Shown in pieces: positions 40,019-52,175 of a DNA stretch of 64,000 nucleotides. The notes beneath the pieces were generated by a model. The model had not been told where the DNA came from and did no database searches. It was given only the letters and a program-made list of their open reading frames with translations. Where the stretch lies: NCBI RefSeq assembly GCF_033807575.1, contig NC_084714.1, positions 1,458,501-1,522,500 on the forward strand, written 5' to 3'. The position numbers were made by a program, and so were the translations under genes. Origin of the DNA: Cydia pomonella (lineage: Eukaryota > Arthropoda > Insecta > Lepidoptera > Tortricidae). Numbering within the stretch: the first letter of the stretch is position 1; each line of letters opens with the position of its first letter.

Positions 40019-40172
40019 TCGCAGACTGGACGCACGCGGCGAACGGCGCCGCCGCCGCTGTCGTCCAAAACAGATTCATTCAAGTCTATTTTAGACGATA
40101 GCGGCGGCAGCTTGACGCGCCGTCCGCCGCCCCGCTCGCCGCGCCGTGCGCCAATTGCGTCCAGTCCACGGT
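40019..40172. mobile_element. GC-rich foldback element
   Basis: Ends GACTGGACGC and GCGTCCAGTC. Inner arms GCCGCCGCTGTCGTCCAAAA and ATTTTAGACGATAGCGGCGGC. The left flank (39945-40010) resembles 59685-59745. Confidence 0.65.
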
Positions 40173-40814
40173 CTAAGTCTGAGACATGTCAGTAATCTGT
40201 GTAAATAATGCGAAATGTTTTATATATTTTCATGAATATACATTATTAGATTAAGTTTATTATTCTTTATAGCCTCCTGCACGTATTAGGAATTAAATAT
40301 AGATAAATATAATTAAAATGCATCTTTATTTATGAACTTCCTTATTGCTAATTGCAAGTTGAAATGCACATTATACTACCTATTTTATGTCTTAATTTGC
40401 CAAGGTAAGTAAATCTTTACTAATAACAAGTTTAAATGTGCATATAAATGTAGGTTGCGCATAACAGCGCGTACCTACATCTTAATGGTTAAGGGACATC
40501 ACATGGATCTGAATCTGAATAAAACGCGAAAAGCGAAGGGCTTCCTTCGTTTCGTATGTTGGTGGATAACTGTTATTTGTTAATTCGAAACGTGGTATTC
40601 AGACTATTTGTTAGTAGAAACGGTTTACTACAGCGCCATCTGTTGGAGCCTTTTCACATTGTTCGATCTGATATCGGATAACATTTGGAGATAAACAGGC
40701 TAAACAGCTGCTAGAAAACGCCGGCATCAAGTCCGTTCATTGCTGAAATGCTTCCTTTACTAAACAATAAACAATAATGGAATGTATCAAAAATATATAA
40801 TTATATGTTACATA

Positions 40815-40875
40815 CATATAATCATGCCTATTTCTCGGAGGGGTAGGCAGAGACCACGTATTTCAATTGTTTTTA
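40815..40875 (-). mobile_element. LINE 3' end fragment
   Basis: CCTATTTCTCGGAGGGGTAG then GCAGAGACCACG is the reverse complement of the end of the LINE fragment at 46379-46690. Confidence 0.7.
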
Positions 40876-40932
40876 ATGATATGAAAAAAATATATTTATT
40901 TCAAGGAACTAGTGGCCCGTAGGCCCTGTTTA

Positions 40933-41240
40933 CACATTGATTAGTGTTACTTTTTGAATTGGTGCCACCGTCGCGTTTTTATCACCGCACCTCCCGACAA
41001 AGAAACAAAGTTCATCCTCACTTCCTCGTCACGTGGCAAACCAAGAACAAGCGGGCATCCTGCTCGTTTTTGCCCAGAACGTGCAAGTTGTGGAATGAGC
41101 CACCTTCTGAGGTGTTTCCCTTGCGCTATGACATGGGGTTCTACAAGAAGCAGGTATTTAGGTTTGTTGTCGCTAATGTCCGTGGGCGGCGATGACTGCT
41201 TCCCATCAGGCGTTTAGTCTGCTCGTTTGCTGCCTATTAA
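40933..41240 (+). pseudogene. LINE C-terminal fragment (Jockey/CR1-like)
   Basis: The plus strand reads 'HPHFLVTWQTKNKRASCSFL', then 'RTCKLWNEPPSEVFPLRYDM' and 'GFYKKQVFRF', followed by the 3' end CTTCCCATCAGGCGT. 5'-truncated. Confidence 0.8.
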
Positions 41241-41704
41241 CACATTGAGTACCGGGAACCCGCTCGGCGGGTTCTCTATTCGTGGTCGCTTTCCTCTACT
41301 AAGCGGGAAAAACGTGTAACATGTGTTCTACGGAAACAAGTTGTTACATATTAAGGTTACCATAACCGCTTTAAAGAAAGACTAATGAGAGTTAAACACA
41401 TAACTGACCTTTGCAGGGAAGTATAATGATGTATTCCTACGGTCAGAACGCAGCAAGGACCGACATCTGGTGAAGATTGCAGGAACGAGGGCAGAGAGGA
41501 AACACAGAGTCGGTTAAGGTTCACTTTGCACCGAATAAAACAAACGGCCCGATTCGAAGTTTAAGAAACGTCAAATATTAGTTCTAGATACGATTTGGAT
41601 CGGTTATGTTAGTGTCAAACGTGACGTTTCTTCAAACAATTACGTCACTTTTTACACTGACATGTCCGATTGAATTGTTGAAGAATTGCTCGTTTACGTC
41701 CACT
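41241..41704. other. no gene; diverged M1-like fragment
   Basis: 41548-41690 starts CGGCCCGATTCGAAG like family M1, then diverges. 41255-41330 contains a small palindrome, GAACCCGCTCGGCGGGTTC. Confidence 0.45.
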
Positions 41705-41828
41705 TGCACCATTCCACTAACCCGGGATTAACCGGTTAAACCTGGTGTTAGTGGAATTACCATGGTTACCTGTACAATTTGACATTGGGTTAACGGTTTA
41801 ACTGGTTAACCCGGGTCAGTGGGGTGCC
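41705..41828. mobile_element. foldback MITE ('GCACCATTCCACTAACCCGGG' type)
   Basis: Arms GCACCATTCCACTAACCCGG and CCCGGGTCAGTGGGGTGC, with GTTAA-rich interior. About 124 bases, no ORF. Confidence 0.75.
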
Positions 41829-42602
41829 GGGTCTATTTTTAAGAATATACTTGCTAAACCCTGTGAGTTATACTTTAAACATCTGCAATAAATGGAAATA
41901 AGAAATAAGAAAAAAGTACAGCCCGTAATAATATAAATGTACTTCAACTACGTAGAACTTCTAAGTAAGTAAGAAACATTCCACGTATGCCAAAGCGTGC
42001 TCGTATGTATAATACATACATATTTCCTAGTGACCATCTGTCGTGCAAGGCCGCTGTGGGCGATATTTACCCACTTGAAGGTTTGTTTGTACTCAATGTT
42101 CCAGTTTCGTGGGTCAGTGTTTGAGAAACTGTTTAGTTTTTCGATGGATTTACGAAATGAATGTAGGTGGAAGATGACTTGAAACAAATATAAACTCAAT
42201 GCTAACTAAAGCCAACGATTTGACATAAAGCATAAGTATAAGATAAATACAGTCTAAGAAAGAAACGTGCCCCGGAAAATCAAGATAAAATTATGCTCGA
42301 ACCTGAAGCGAACATAGTTTTTGTTTACAGATATTAAGAATGCATTGAGTACGGACCACGATTTCATGCTAAATATTACATTTGTTGAAATGTCGTTTAT
42401 GTATAAAATTAACTTAAAAGTAACATTTATTTACATAACAAGTTTTCTCAGTTATACAACGAGACGAATTCGCGTTGTGACTCACAGTAAAAACGTAAGT
42501 ATTAAGTAATTTAGTCAGCCAAGTCCTTGCATTTTGTAACTTTTGTAAGGAAAACTCTATAGGTACGCAATGAAACATTCATCACTTGTATATTTTTTTT
42601 TT
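41829..42602. other. no gene seen
   Basis: Short ORFs at 41948-42199 and 42321-42509 lack recognisable features. Confidence 0.5.
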
Positions 42603-42861
42603 ATAAATAAATAAATAATATAGGACATTATTACACAAATTGACTAAGTCCCACAGTAAGCTCAATAAGGCTTGTGTTGAGGGTACTTAGACAACGATAT
42701 ATATAATATATTAATATTTATTAATACTTAAATACATAGAAAACACCCATGACTCAGGAACAAATATCCATGCTCATCACACGAACAAATGCCAGGATTT
42801 GAACCCGGGACCATCAGCTTTGTAGGCAGGGTCACTACCCACTAGGCCAAACTGGTCGTCA
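42603..42861 (-). mobile_element. SINE family S1, full length
   Basis: Complement of the S1 tail at the left and of the head (CCACTAGGCCAAACTGGTCG) at the right. Confidence 0.88.
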
Positions 42862-43084
42862 GAATAATTAATTTAGGTATTTAATAATATATAAAACATA
42901 TTTATTAATAGTGGTGTGGCTAGATTATAAATAAAATAAAATATACGTCAATAAGATTCCATAAAGAGTATTCTAGTAGATTTTATTTGTTAGTAAAGCT
43001 ATTCAGTTTTAAATGTTAGGTTTCTTTTAAACCTATTTATTTTTATAGTCCTCCCACACTTAATCTATGAACGTAACAATATTT

Positions 43085-43345
43085 GACGACCGGTCTGGCC
43101 TCGTGGGACCCTGCCTATGAAGCCGATGGTCCCGGGTTCAAATCCTGGTAAGGGCATTTATTCGTGTGATGAGCATGGATATTTGTTCCTGAGTCATGGG
43201 TGTTTTCTATGTATTTAAGTATTTATAAATATTTATATATTATATATATCGTTGTCTAAGTACCCTCAACACAAGCCTTATTGAGCTTACTCTGGGACTT
43301 AGTCAATTTGTGTAATAATGTTCTATAATATTTACTATTTATTTA
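43085..43345 (+). mobile_element. SINE family S1, small head deletion
   Basis: GACGACCGGTCTGGCCTCGT, with the 'GGTAGTGA' part of box A missing, then box B and the full tail. Confidence 0.85.
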
Positions 43346-43510
43346 TTTATTATTATTTATAACAATATCTAACACTTTAAGAGCATTGTGGACAATCGCT
43401 TCGCCATGCAAACGTAGTCCCCAGTTTCCTTTTTGGATCTTGACATAATGGAAATTATTTTGACACAATTTGATGTACGTATATTAAAACACCTCTGATA
43501 TGTGATATGC

Positions 43511-43979
43511 GGCCCGATTGAGAATGAGATACGATAACGATAAGTTCTGGTTTAGATAAGTTCTCATTTAGATATCGTTTGTATGTCGTATAATTGATAG
43601 AAGCAGCTCGATTCGGGCAACCAATGTCACTTTGACGTTATAAATATAGATCTTATAGGGACCGTACGCGTTGGAGGGTCTGCCATCTTGTGGCCTGAAT
43701 CGGAACTATAAACATGTACATTTACACGTCACGTGTTTTCTTGTGCATAGTAGGTTCTGCCATCTTGTGGGCTACATCGGAACAAAAACACATCATATTT
43801 ACGCCTCGCGCCAAAAATCTGTCGGCTCCTGTGCTGCCTCCTACAGTTCATGCACGCTCCCTATTGGGATCACAGCGGAATCGAAATAAATGTCAATTAT
43901 GACATGTCGCTTAGTTATCGATCTTTAAAAAAAAAACCAAGAACTTAAACGTGTCTTAATCATTCTTCAAATCGGGCCC
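43511..43979. mobile_element. MITE family M1, copy interrupted by M2
   Basis: The ends GGCCCGATTGAGAATGAG and TTCAAATCGGGCC enclose sequence similar to 34907-35174. The two halves are separated by the 206-base M2 element. Confidence 0.85.
43656..43861. mobile_element. MITE family M2, inserted at TA inside M1
   Basis: Starts TAGGGACCGTACGCG and ends GCATGCACGCTCCC-like (CATGCACGCTCCC), with TA on both sides. Nearly the same element is at 49509-49713. Confidence 0.85.
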
Positions 43980-44439
43980 ATGAACCTTCGTTTGTCTGAA
44001 TTTCACGACATTTAGGACATTACAATAGTTGAATAGTACAGAACAGATAAGGATGTGAGGCTGAAATGGTCTCCACTCAGCATTGCGGTTGGCACGACTA
44101 AACGTTGTCAAATATGTTCCTCACACACGTCAATCCACTAGCAATGCTCGCTAATAAGATCTTACACAGAATCAATCTGCAACATTAGGACTCAAAGCAA
44201 AAACCTCCAAGCAAGTTTGCAAATGCTAACCCGTTTCTGATAGCCGTGTGGGTCACCAGACCAGTCCTAATAAAGCAACGAATACATTAAGAACGGGTTG
44301 AATCCCGCATATACTTAGATACTACTGCCCCACTTTCATACTTTCGGAGATCTAAGCGCTTAATTTTGAGTAATGGTGCTTCTACTTAGGCTGTTATAAA
44401 ATGTTATATAACATCGTGTGACAGGGACTTTTCTCAGAC
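43980..44439. other. no gene seen
   Basis: No conserved ORF and no clear repeat boundary. Confidence 0.45.
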
Positions 44440-44835
44440 CGTGGGGACCTTATACATCTCCAAACTTAACATATTAACCGTGGAGAGAGTTTAACAGTCC
44501 AGACGCGGTTTATTTATTTAGTATAAATTTTATTTTGAGCTTGGAGAGACTTTACACCTCCAAATTTTATTAGTATTAGTACTCTGCCATTGGGGACCTT
44601 TTACATCTCCAGATTTAATGTGTTTTTAACCATAGAGACTATACATCTCTATTGTATTGTAGTAATTATTTATTTTAAGATTATTATAATGTAATGTTTA
44701 CCCAGGTATTGGGTGTTGTATTTATAAATGTTATGTATTTTTCTTGTCACTATATGATGTTACTATAAATGTTGTATTGACTTGTAAAAGAGCCCTTGAG
44801 GCCTACTTGCAGAATAAATTTTTGAATTTTGAATT
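44440..44835 (+). mobile_element. LINE 3' untranslated region with internal repeats (probable)
   Basis: Four diverged copies of a 'GGGGACCTTATACATCTCCA' motif, then 'TTGTATTGACTTGTAAAAG', 'CCCTTGAGGCCTACTTGCAG' and AATAAATTTTTGAATTTTG. The last part recurs at 54850-54985. Confidence 0.5.
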
Positions 44836-44976
44836 TGAGGGACTGTATGATAGTAACATTTCCTGCCGGGCGGTACTAAAACTCTACTCATTCAGGTTCT
44901 TGTGTTTCCAGACATAGATTATAGTGATATGTGCCTTACCAACTTTTCCCAAGGACTCCTAGACAGGCTGGATAGA

Positions 44977-45116
44977 CTCCACCTTACAGAAATTCGCAGC
45001 CAAATAACACTAGACCCTACTCATAGTGTTGTGTTCCTGCCGGTGAGTAAAGTTGCCAGAGCTCAATGAGGGTCCGGAGTGTTAGGCGTCATAGGCTATG
45101 GAGACTGCTCACCATA
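44977..45116 (+). mobile_element. family X retroposon fragment (X5)
   Basis: CTCCACCTTACAGAAATTCG through CTACTCATAGTGTTGTGTTC to GGAGACTGCTCACCAT. Truncated at both ends, with an internal deletion. Confidence 0.8.
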
Positions 45117-45130
45117 AATAAATAAATAAA

Positions 45131-45319
45131 TATTATAGGACATTACACAAATTGCCTAAGTCCCACAGTAAGCTCAATAAGGCTTGTGTTGAGGGTACTT
45201 AGACAACGATATATATTAATATATTAATATTTATAAATACTTAAATATATAAGGATTTGAACCTGGGACCATCGGCTTCGTAAGCAGGGTCACTACCCAC
45301 TAGGCCAAACCAGTCGTCA
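45131..45319 (-). mobile_element. SINE family S1, internally deleted
   Basis: Tail and head are present but about 60 bases between TACTTAAATA and the box-B region are lost. Confidence 0.85.
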
Positions 45320-46378
45320 AAATCATCAAGCCATAGTATAAAAAAACAGAAAAATTACCTCGACTTTATGATTATTACATATTTTTTCTAGGCTAAAGAT
45401 CAAAACAAAATGTTACATAAAAATGCTAGTAGCAATAAAAGTATCGTAAGTCGTAAACACACTGATACATGGCTAGGTTTATGAATGCCTGGACCTTGGC
45501 ACACTTAGTATAGTGTGCATCTATCACGGTAACATAATGTTAGAATTATGCTATGGTTTTTTGCTTGACTGAAATATAATGCTAAATGTGTGTACATATG
45601 TGTATGTAACCTATTTTATGTTTCTTTGTTATGTCAAAGTTTTATTTTAAGTGTAGTAAACAAAAATAAGTTGCTACTAGCTGAAACTCCAGGGCATCAG
45701 GGCCTGGTTGACATATATAACTGGTGAATTACTAAGTTTTAATTTAAGGAATAATCGTAAAAAATAGTAAAAAAATTTGGCACCGTGCGAAGTGCATGGT
45801 GGGGGTAAGGCGATCGCAGAACATTCGGTGGTAAAAATTGGCACTAACAAAGATTAGGTCATTTCATACGAGTACAAGTTATATGACTCGAAATGTAACT
45901 TAAGTGTACGATTACTCCTGAAATATTCATTTAAATTGTAAGATGTAAGGGACCATCGTAATCTTTATGAAATGCTTAACATAACTAACATATTTGATTT
46001 GATAATTATCAATACGGTATCCGTATAATTAGCTTTGCAATTAACACATATCATGTGATCTTATTGTAGAGGAATAGAATGGGTATAGTAAGTTATCCTT
46101 AAAAGATAGATACAGACCATCGCGGACTTTTTTGTAGACCAATGCAAGAGAGACAATTCCACCATACATTGTGTTGTTATCTCAAATGGATGGCGCAGCG
46201 TTTTGGATTAAAGCTAGCTAGCCAGCGTTATTTTTTCCGACTTCATTAGCAAATATCGTCATATTTTTTCTTCTATTTATTTAGAAACAAACAGTCATAC
46301 ACAATTTTAGATCAAAACGTATGGACAAAAAATAGACCTATAGTTTCATATGTAGAAATAAATTAAAAAGAAGATGTA
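45320..46378. other. no gene seen
   Basis: AT-rich with no conserved ORF. Confidence 0.5.
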
Positions 46379-46690
46379 GTGACAAAAATTGAGAAAGGTA
46401 TGTTGAGATGGTTTGGACACGTGGAAAGAATGAGTGAAAGAAGGTTAACAAAGAGAGTGTATAAGGGAGAAGTAGAAGAGGGAGCTGGAAGGGGTAGACC
46501 TCGGCGGACTTTCTCTGATCAAATCGGGGAAATCCTGAAGAAAGGCCAGGTCAAGAGCACCCTAAACCGACGAGCGTGTATGACGAATGTCATGAAAGTG
46601 AAGGAAGCGAAAGAGGTATGTCAGGATCGTAGCAAGTGGAAATCCGTGGTCTCTGCCTACCCCTCCGGGAAATAGGCGTGATTATATATA
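46379..46690 (+). pseudogene. LINE reverse-transcriptase C-terminal fragment
   Basis: The open frame reads 'GMLRWFGHVERMSERRLTKR', then 'GAGRGRPRRTFSDQIGEILK' and 'DRSKWKSVVSAYPSGK'. This is the well-known end of a lepidopteran non-LTR element. The frame is intact for 98 codons but no catalytic part is present. Confidence 0.85.
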
Positions 46691-48166
46691 CATATATATG
46701 TATGTAAAATAAAAACAGGTCCGCGACTATTACAAAAAACAAAAAGACTTAAATTTGTATTTTATAATAACAAATACAATTACTTGAAATATGTACATCA
46801 GTGATTTGATACGTCTGTAGAAAATACGTTAAACATAAGTCGTAGTACATTAAAAAGCAAATAACAAATTCCAGTTATTCCATATCTCAACCAATTTACA
46901 CAAAACCTTAACAAGTCAAGAATCACTCTATTCATAGATGAAAACCGCATAAAAATTCGTTCAGTAACTAGTTTTCATTGAAATTATTACTATGTTTATT
47001 TCTCGCTTACCTAATTGTTGGACAAAATATACCTAAAGGTAGTTGCAACCGGTGTGACGGGCCGTCGTCGTGCACGGTCCCAATAACCCAAAATCCTCTC
47101 GTAAAATAAAAGGCAAATGCCCAACAGATGTGATTTTGCTAAGCATTCCACAACAACATTAAATGCATTCTGATTAAACAAACGCTTTAAATGCAATTTC
47201 GTGATTTCTCACATTATCCTGAGAACAAGCCTTTGGATCCTGGCCAACTGCGTTATTTACAGACGCCTGTCTTGCATACATAATATTAAGATACATAAAT
47301 CATTTATTCATTTGCCATAAGACCTACAAAATGAAGAAAAAAAACAACAATAACAGAACTAAAACAACAAATACAACACAAAAAACAAAGGTGGGTTTGA
47401 TGTGTGTGTTGCAGCAAAATAAAAGGGCTCAGACTTAGTAATACGCTCCACTCTTTCTGGCGAAGCACTGATAGTTCTGCTAGAACCCAGATCAGATATT
47501 GAACTGTCGGTGTCCCAGGATAACACTGAAAATTTTTAGAATTTCTTTTATTTATTCACTAAATATATATTTCTGCATTAGAGCATTTTACTTCCGAAGT
47601 CCATTTTTCCTTTTTTTACGATAAGCAATTTAAATTTGGTTTTAAATGGATTTGTTGCATAATTTCAATTCTCATATTTAACTTCTCAATCCATGAGGTG
47701 TTATATCCGTAAAAACTGTAAGCCGTAAAAGTACATGGCGACTTCATCAATGAATTCATTCGTAATTTCTCCACGCATTTTCGCAGCTCACTGTAGATTT
47801 GCACTCACCTTTGTACGCACGCGAAAACAACATCGTTAGTACAAAGTAAGTGCAAGTTTGTGTCGAAAACTAATTTAGTTTCCAAAAACAAAAGGCAATC
47901 GACCGGTCGTTTGCGCTAACTAAGAGCGCGTCCACACTGTATTTATAATTTTAAAGAATTTAAGGACATTCTAGCTGGTTTGTTTGGTCATGTATATCGC
48001 GTCGATAACTAGATAGGACAGCCGTCTTTTATTATCGCGCGATGACAGACATTGACGCATCTAAAACCTAGAGACAGTTTACTGTAAACGGGGAAACGGT
48101 CTAACGTGGAGGAAGACACACATTTTTTTATAGATATACAGAGCGTAATGTTATGTGACTGGATTC
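46691..48166. other. no gene seen
   Basis: Minus-strand ORFs at 47011-47196 and 47616-47804 are short and featureless. The base composition is like the flanks. Confidence 0.5.
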
Positions 48167-48333
48167 CAATGCCGGATTTAGAGGTCTGGAGGCCTTCGGC
48201 AATAAAGGAGTGGCGGTCCCCTGGCCCCAAATTATTTTAGAAATAAAATGGTAAAGTCTCTATTGTGGAGGCCCCTCTTTTGATGGGGTCCCGGGGTTTA
48301 AGCCCCGGTAGCCCTCCCCTAAATCCGGCCCTG
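48167..48333. mobile_element. hAT-like MITE ('GCCGGATTTAG' ends)
   Basis: Ends CAATGCCGGATTTAGAGG and CCCCTAAATCCGGCCCTG are inverted repeats of a type known from hAT elements. Flanks TGGATTC and TGGATCC suggest an eroded target duplication. Confidence 0.7.
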
Positions 48334-48384
48334 TGGATCCTTGAATCTTTAAGCCAGTTCATAGTGTGAGTGGCGTTGCCACTA

Positions 48385-48545
48385 AACTTATATTCCTACT
48401 GCTAAGGAATGGAATGCACTCCCGCCATCTCAGCCATCTGTATTCCCTAATATGATGACCTCAGTATAAGAGTCAATAGGCTATTACTGTACTGGTGAGC
48501 TCCATTTGAGGCCCTGTCTTTACTTTCCATCAGGTGTGACTAGAG
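48385..48545 (+). pseudogene. LINE C-terminal fragment (CR1-like)
   Basis: The plus strand reads 'AKEWNALPPSQPSVFPN', a stop, then 'CLYFPSGVTRV', matching the end and 3' tail (CCATCAGGTGTGA) of CR1/Jockey LINEs. It abuts another LINE fragment. Confidence 0.55.
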
Positions 48546-48815
48546 TGCCCACCATGACCTACGGTGCCGAGACATGGACGCTCACCGAGGAGGCTGTGCA
48601 TAAATTCCGTGTAGCACAGAGAGCCATGGAGCGCGCTATGCTCGGTATCAAGCTTCTTGTGGTGGCCGTATGGATGAAAGAAGCCCCTGGCGTCCGTTGG
48701 CGCGTTGGGTAGACGAAATTCGGTAGATTGTGGGTCACTTCTGGATGAGATAAGGACCGGGACAAGTGGCGTACTAGAAGAGAGGCCTATGATCAGCAGT
48801 GGGCGATTAGAATTA
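48546..48815 (+). pseudogene. LINE reverse-transcriptase C-terminal fragment
   Basis: The plus strand reads 'TMTYGAETWTLTEEAVHKF', then 'VAQRAMERAMLGIKL'. A frame-shifted remainder includes 'RDKWRTRREAYDQQWAI'. Deleted and broken. Confidence 0.75.
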
Positions 48816-49508
48816 GAATTACAAAATTAACAAAAATATTAAAGAAAAAGTATAGTTTTAAAAGTAATAACATATAAATAAAGTTTAAACAAATAATAAT
48901 CTTATGGGTTTTAAAATGTAAAAAAATGATGCCTTTTTATTTATTCCTTAAAGTTACGCTAAGATAGTGTGAGTGTGGCGTTGCACGCACACTACATTGC
49001 GTTGCTCCTTTATCAACCGATTGGCTATCCAGCCAAGAGGTAACATTGTGAATGAGTCTTTACAAGTCGCCTGCGCATTTTACGAGATTTCATCAACTTT
49101 ATGGAATGTAATGGGTATTAAATATTATTTTTAGATTTACGTACGCTTTATGTGCCGCGTGATATTCCGCAATTCTAAAGGAATTTACGTAGGTTTTGTT
49201 TACTAAACGAGTAAACAGATGTGTTCAGTTATTGTTTACTGAGATTTACGATAGTCTTTGAGTAATTGCTTAAAAACAAGTTAAATGTTGATTTGTTAGT
49301 TTCGTGTTTTTAAATTTTTAATAAATGAACATTTTTTTAAGTTGCTGGTTTGAGCAGTCTTGCGAACATAAAAATGTACTAGCGTTCGTCGAATAAATAA
49401 CTAAATCTGCTTAAAATCTGCGAATGCTCAATGTTCTGTTGGAGTGAATGCTCAAGTTTATCAGCATCTTAAAGCTCACAAAAGCGAAATTGGAATCTGT
49501 GGGTATTA
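48816..49508. other. no gene seen
   Basis: AT-rich with no conserved ORF. Confidence 0.5.
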
Positions 49509-49713
49509 TAGGGACCGTGCGCGTTGGAGGGTCTGCCATCTTGTGGCCTGAATCGGAACCATAAACATGCACATGTACACGTCACGTGTTTTCTTGTGCA
49601 TAGTAAGTTCTGCCATCTTGTGGGCTACATCTGAACAAAAAACATCACATTTACGCCTCGCGCCAAAAATCTGACGGCTTCTGTGCTGCCTCCTACAGTT
49701 CATGCACGCTCCC
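49509..49713. mobile_element. MITE family M2, stand-alone copy
   Basis: TAGGGACCGTGCGCGTTGGA to CATGCACGCTCCC, flanked by TA (TATA at both ends). The interior is over 90% like the copy at 43656 by eye. Confidence 0.85.
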
Positions 49714-50459
49714 TATAAACTTCTATTAAACAACTGCATAGAAAAAAAATAACAGGTGCCGTGTCATGGCTCGCTCAATGTCTGTATTACTCTGTAGATA
49801 AATATCGACTTTTATCCGGCAAATCACACCAATGTTTCGCAAATATAGGCTTAATTACATACACTTTCAAAAACCAAATATAGATATTTCGCCTACGGAA
49901 GCGAAACGAATCATAACTAAGGCCAGTTAACTTAGGCAGAAACACATTTACATAAACGTCACCAGCTCCTAATATTATATAAGAACTTGCGTCATTTTTG
50001 CATTGAAGCTAAATCAGGCTAAGCTTTACTGCTAAAATGACCTCGCTGTCAAAATGTCAGGAGCTCCTAACAGTTGTATAGGACTTACGTCATTAATGTT
50101 TTGAGTAACATCTTGCGCCTACGCCTACAATTAACAAGTGATGTCATGCAACGAGTCCGTACTTGGGTCGATCGTTGACAAGTGCCTTTTTAAGGTTGGT
50201 AAACGTAAAGTGCTTTTTGCCAACGGCTTAAATTGGACCATAGTTTAGGTAATGCAAAATACATACAGAAAATGTAAATATACTTATGTTGATGCACTTT
50301 TTTTAGAGTTCCGATATAACTACTGGTCTAATTTTATTTAAAAAAATAATTTACTTACCTAAATATATATTTTTTTCTCAAAAATCAAAACATTATTTCT
50401 TCGTTAAAATATTTGAATATCTAATTAACTTGCTGTTATCTTAATTCCCTCATGCTCTT
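49714..50459. other. no gene seen
   Basis: Around 49960-50100 two similar halves (CACCAGCTCCTAATATTATA and CAGGAGCTCCTAACAGTTGT) suggest an old duplication. Confidence 0.4.
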
Positions 50460-50654
50460 TTTTTAATACTACGTGGGTAGCAAACAAGTATACGGCCCGC
50501 CTGATGGTGAGCAGTCTCCGTAGCCTATGTACGCCTACAACTCCAGAGGAGTTACATGCGCGTTGCTGCACCTAACACTCCGCACCCTCTTTGGGCTCTG
50601 GCAACCTTACCCAGGAACACAACACTATGAGTAGGGTCTAGTGTTATTTGACTG
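50460..50654 (-). mobile_element. family X retroposon, 5'-truncated (X6)
   Basis: TTTTAATACTACGTGGGTAG to ATTTGACTGCAGTTTTCTT on the plus strand. Confidence 0.85.
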
Positions 50655-50821
50655 CAGTTTTCTTATTTCAAGCATAGCAACTTAACCAACAAACAATACT
50701 TTTAATTTCTTTTTACTAGTTATAACTTATATATCTTTATTTTCAGTACTCTAAAGCTTTAATAAGTAGTTAATTATAGATAACTAATATAATAAGTAAT
50801 TAATATATATATAACTTGGCC

Positions 50822-51258
50822 AATTTTGATGTATGGGTGTGAAGCTTGGACTCTGACTCAGAAAGAAGAGAGCAAGCTCTTAGTGGCGGAGAGGAAAATC
50901 TGGCGGAAGATTCTGGGAGCTATGAGAGATGAAGATGGACTCTAAGTTCGGGCGTAGGAAGAATAGGGAGCTAGAGGAGCTGGTCGCGATGCCCAATATA
51001 ATTGGCGAGATCAAAGCCACACGACTACGCTGGCTCGGTCACCTAGAGAGGATCGTGCCGTGAGAAGAGCGTATGTGGGGCACCCGGGTGGAAAACGTCC
51101 GTCTGGGCGTCCCAGATACCGCTGGAGGGACGAAGTCCTAAAAGACCTGTTCGCCCTCGGAATACCCAACTGGCGTGAAGTGGCGCAGGATAGGGCAGAG
51201 TGGCGCTCTCTTGTGTCGGAGGCCAAGATCCTGTTTGGGTCACTGAGCCAGTGAAGAA
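50822..51258 (+). pseudogene. LINE reverse-transcriptase C-terminal fragment
   Basis: The plus strand reads 'LMYGCEAWTLTQKEESKLLV', a stop after 'GAMRDEDGL', then 'HPGGKRPSGRPRYRWRDEVL' and 'REVAQDRAEWRSLVSEAKIL'. It is broken by stops and a shift, and is in the same family as 27296-27495. Confidence 0.82.
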
Positions 51259-51954
51259 GAATATAATAACACCCTTGTTAGTCTCTTGAAAACAACAAAA
51301 TCACCAAAGCTTAAAAAACGTAACTGCGCTTAACAGGTACCGTTCTCACTTCTCACATAACGCTAATATAATATTATCACGCGACTTTGTGCATGAGCAT
51401 GTTAAGATTAAGACGTAGCGGGCTCGATCCCAGCGATAGCTTAAATTGTAACGCTTACCGTAACTATAGCGTGACTGGAACGTGAGAAAAGCGGTAAGCG
51501 GAAATTTTTACCATTACTACAACACTTGGTAAACTTGTATGTAACCATACCTTTTAGTTAAGTCCGTATATTTTAAGTATGTTTTAGTGAGAGCGTTTGA
51601 GGAAGTAAGTGTTCATATCTGTAGTGTATAGGTAGTATCTATACATAAGTAGATACACACCGTCTCGGGCGCAGACCGCATAGGATGCCGCGTCAGTTGC
51701 ACGAGAGCCGAGGGCGAGAGTGGACGTGTGACATTGCTGTGCGTGTCTGTGTGAGCGAGCCAGTGTTTACTGATCAGGGCAGATCCTACAATCTCAATAA
51801 TATATGTACCTAACAATGTAACCTATTATCCTGTCGCATACTTCTGTTGTTTCTCCAATAAATAAAATACTTGCATAGTTATGTTAACTGTTATTGCGGT
51901 CAATAATAAATAAAAATAGAAAGAAAGAAAATATATTTATTTAAAATCATTATT
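51259..51954. other. no gene seen
   Basis: A GC-richer block at 51650-51780 carries a minus-strand ORF with no recognisable domain. Confidence 0.45.
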
Positions 51955-52175
51955 ATTACAAGCCTATTGTGTCCTACTGCTGGGCAAAGGCCTTCCGTTC
52001 TTCTTCCACTCGTACCGGTTTTGAGCTACAACTGGCGAGTCTCTCAAAAAGAAGTCTGAGTTATCCCGCCATCGCCGACGAGGTTTGCCGGATCCTCAGT
52101 TTGACTCGTGGGGCACCCACTGTTTGGACTTGTGAGCTTCTGTCAAAGACCAAGTCTGAGCACCGTATGAGTACT
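51955..52175 (-). pseudogene. LINE C-terminal fragment
   Basis: The minus strand reads 'RRPRRRWRDNSDFFLRDSP', then 'VVAQNRYEWKKNGRPLPSS'. The 3' end, CCTACTGCTGGGCAAAGGCC on the plus strand, is typical. Confidence 0.72.
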
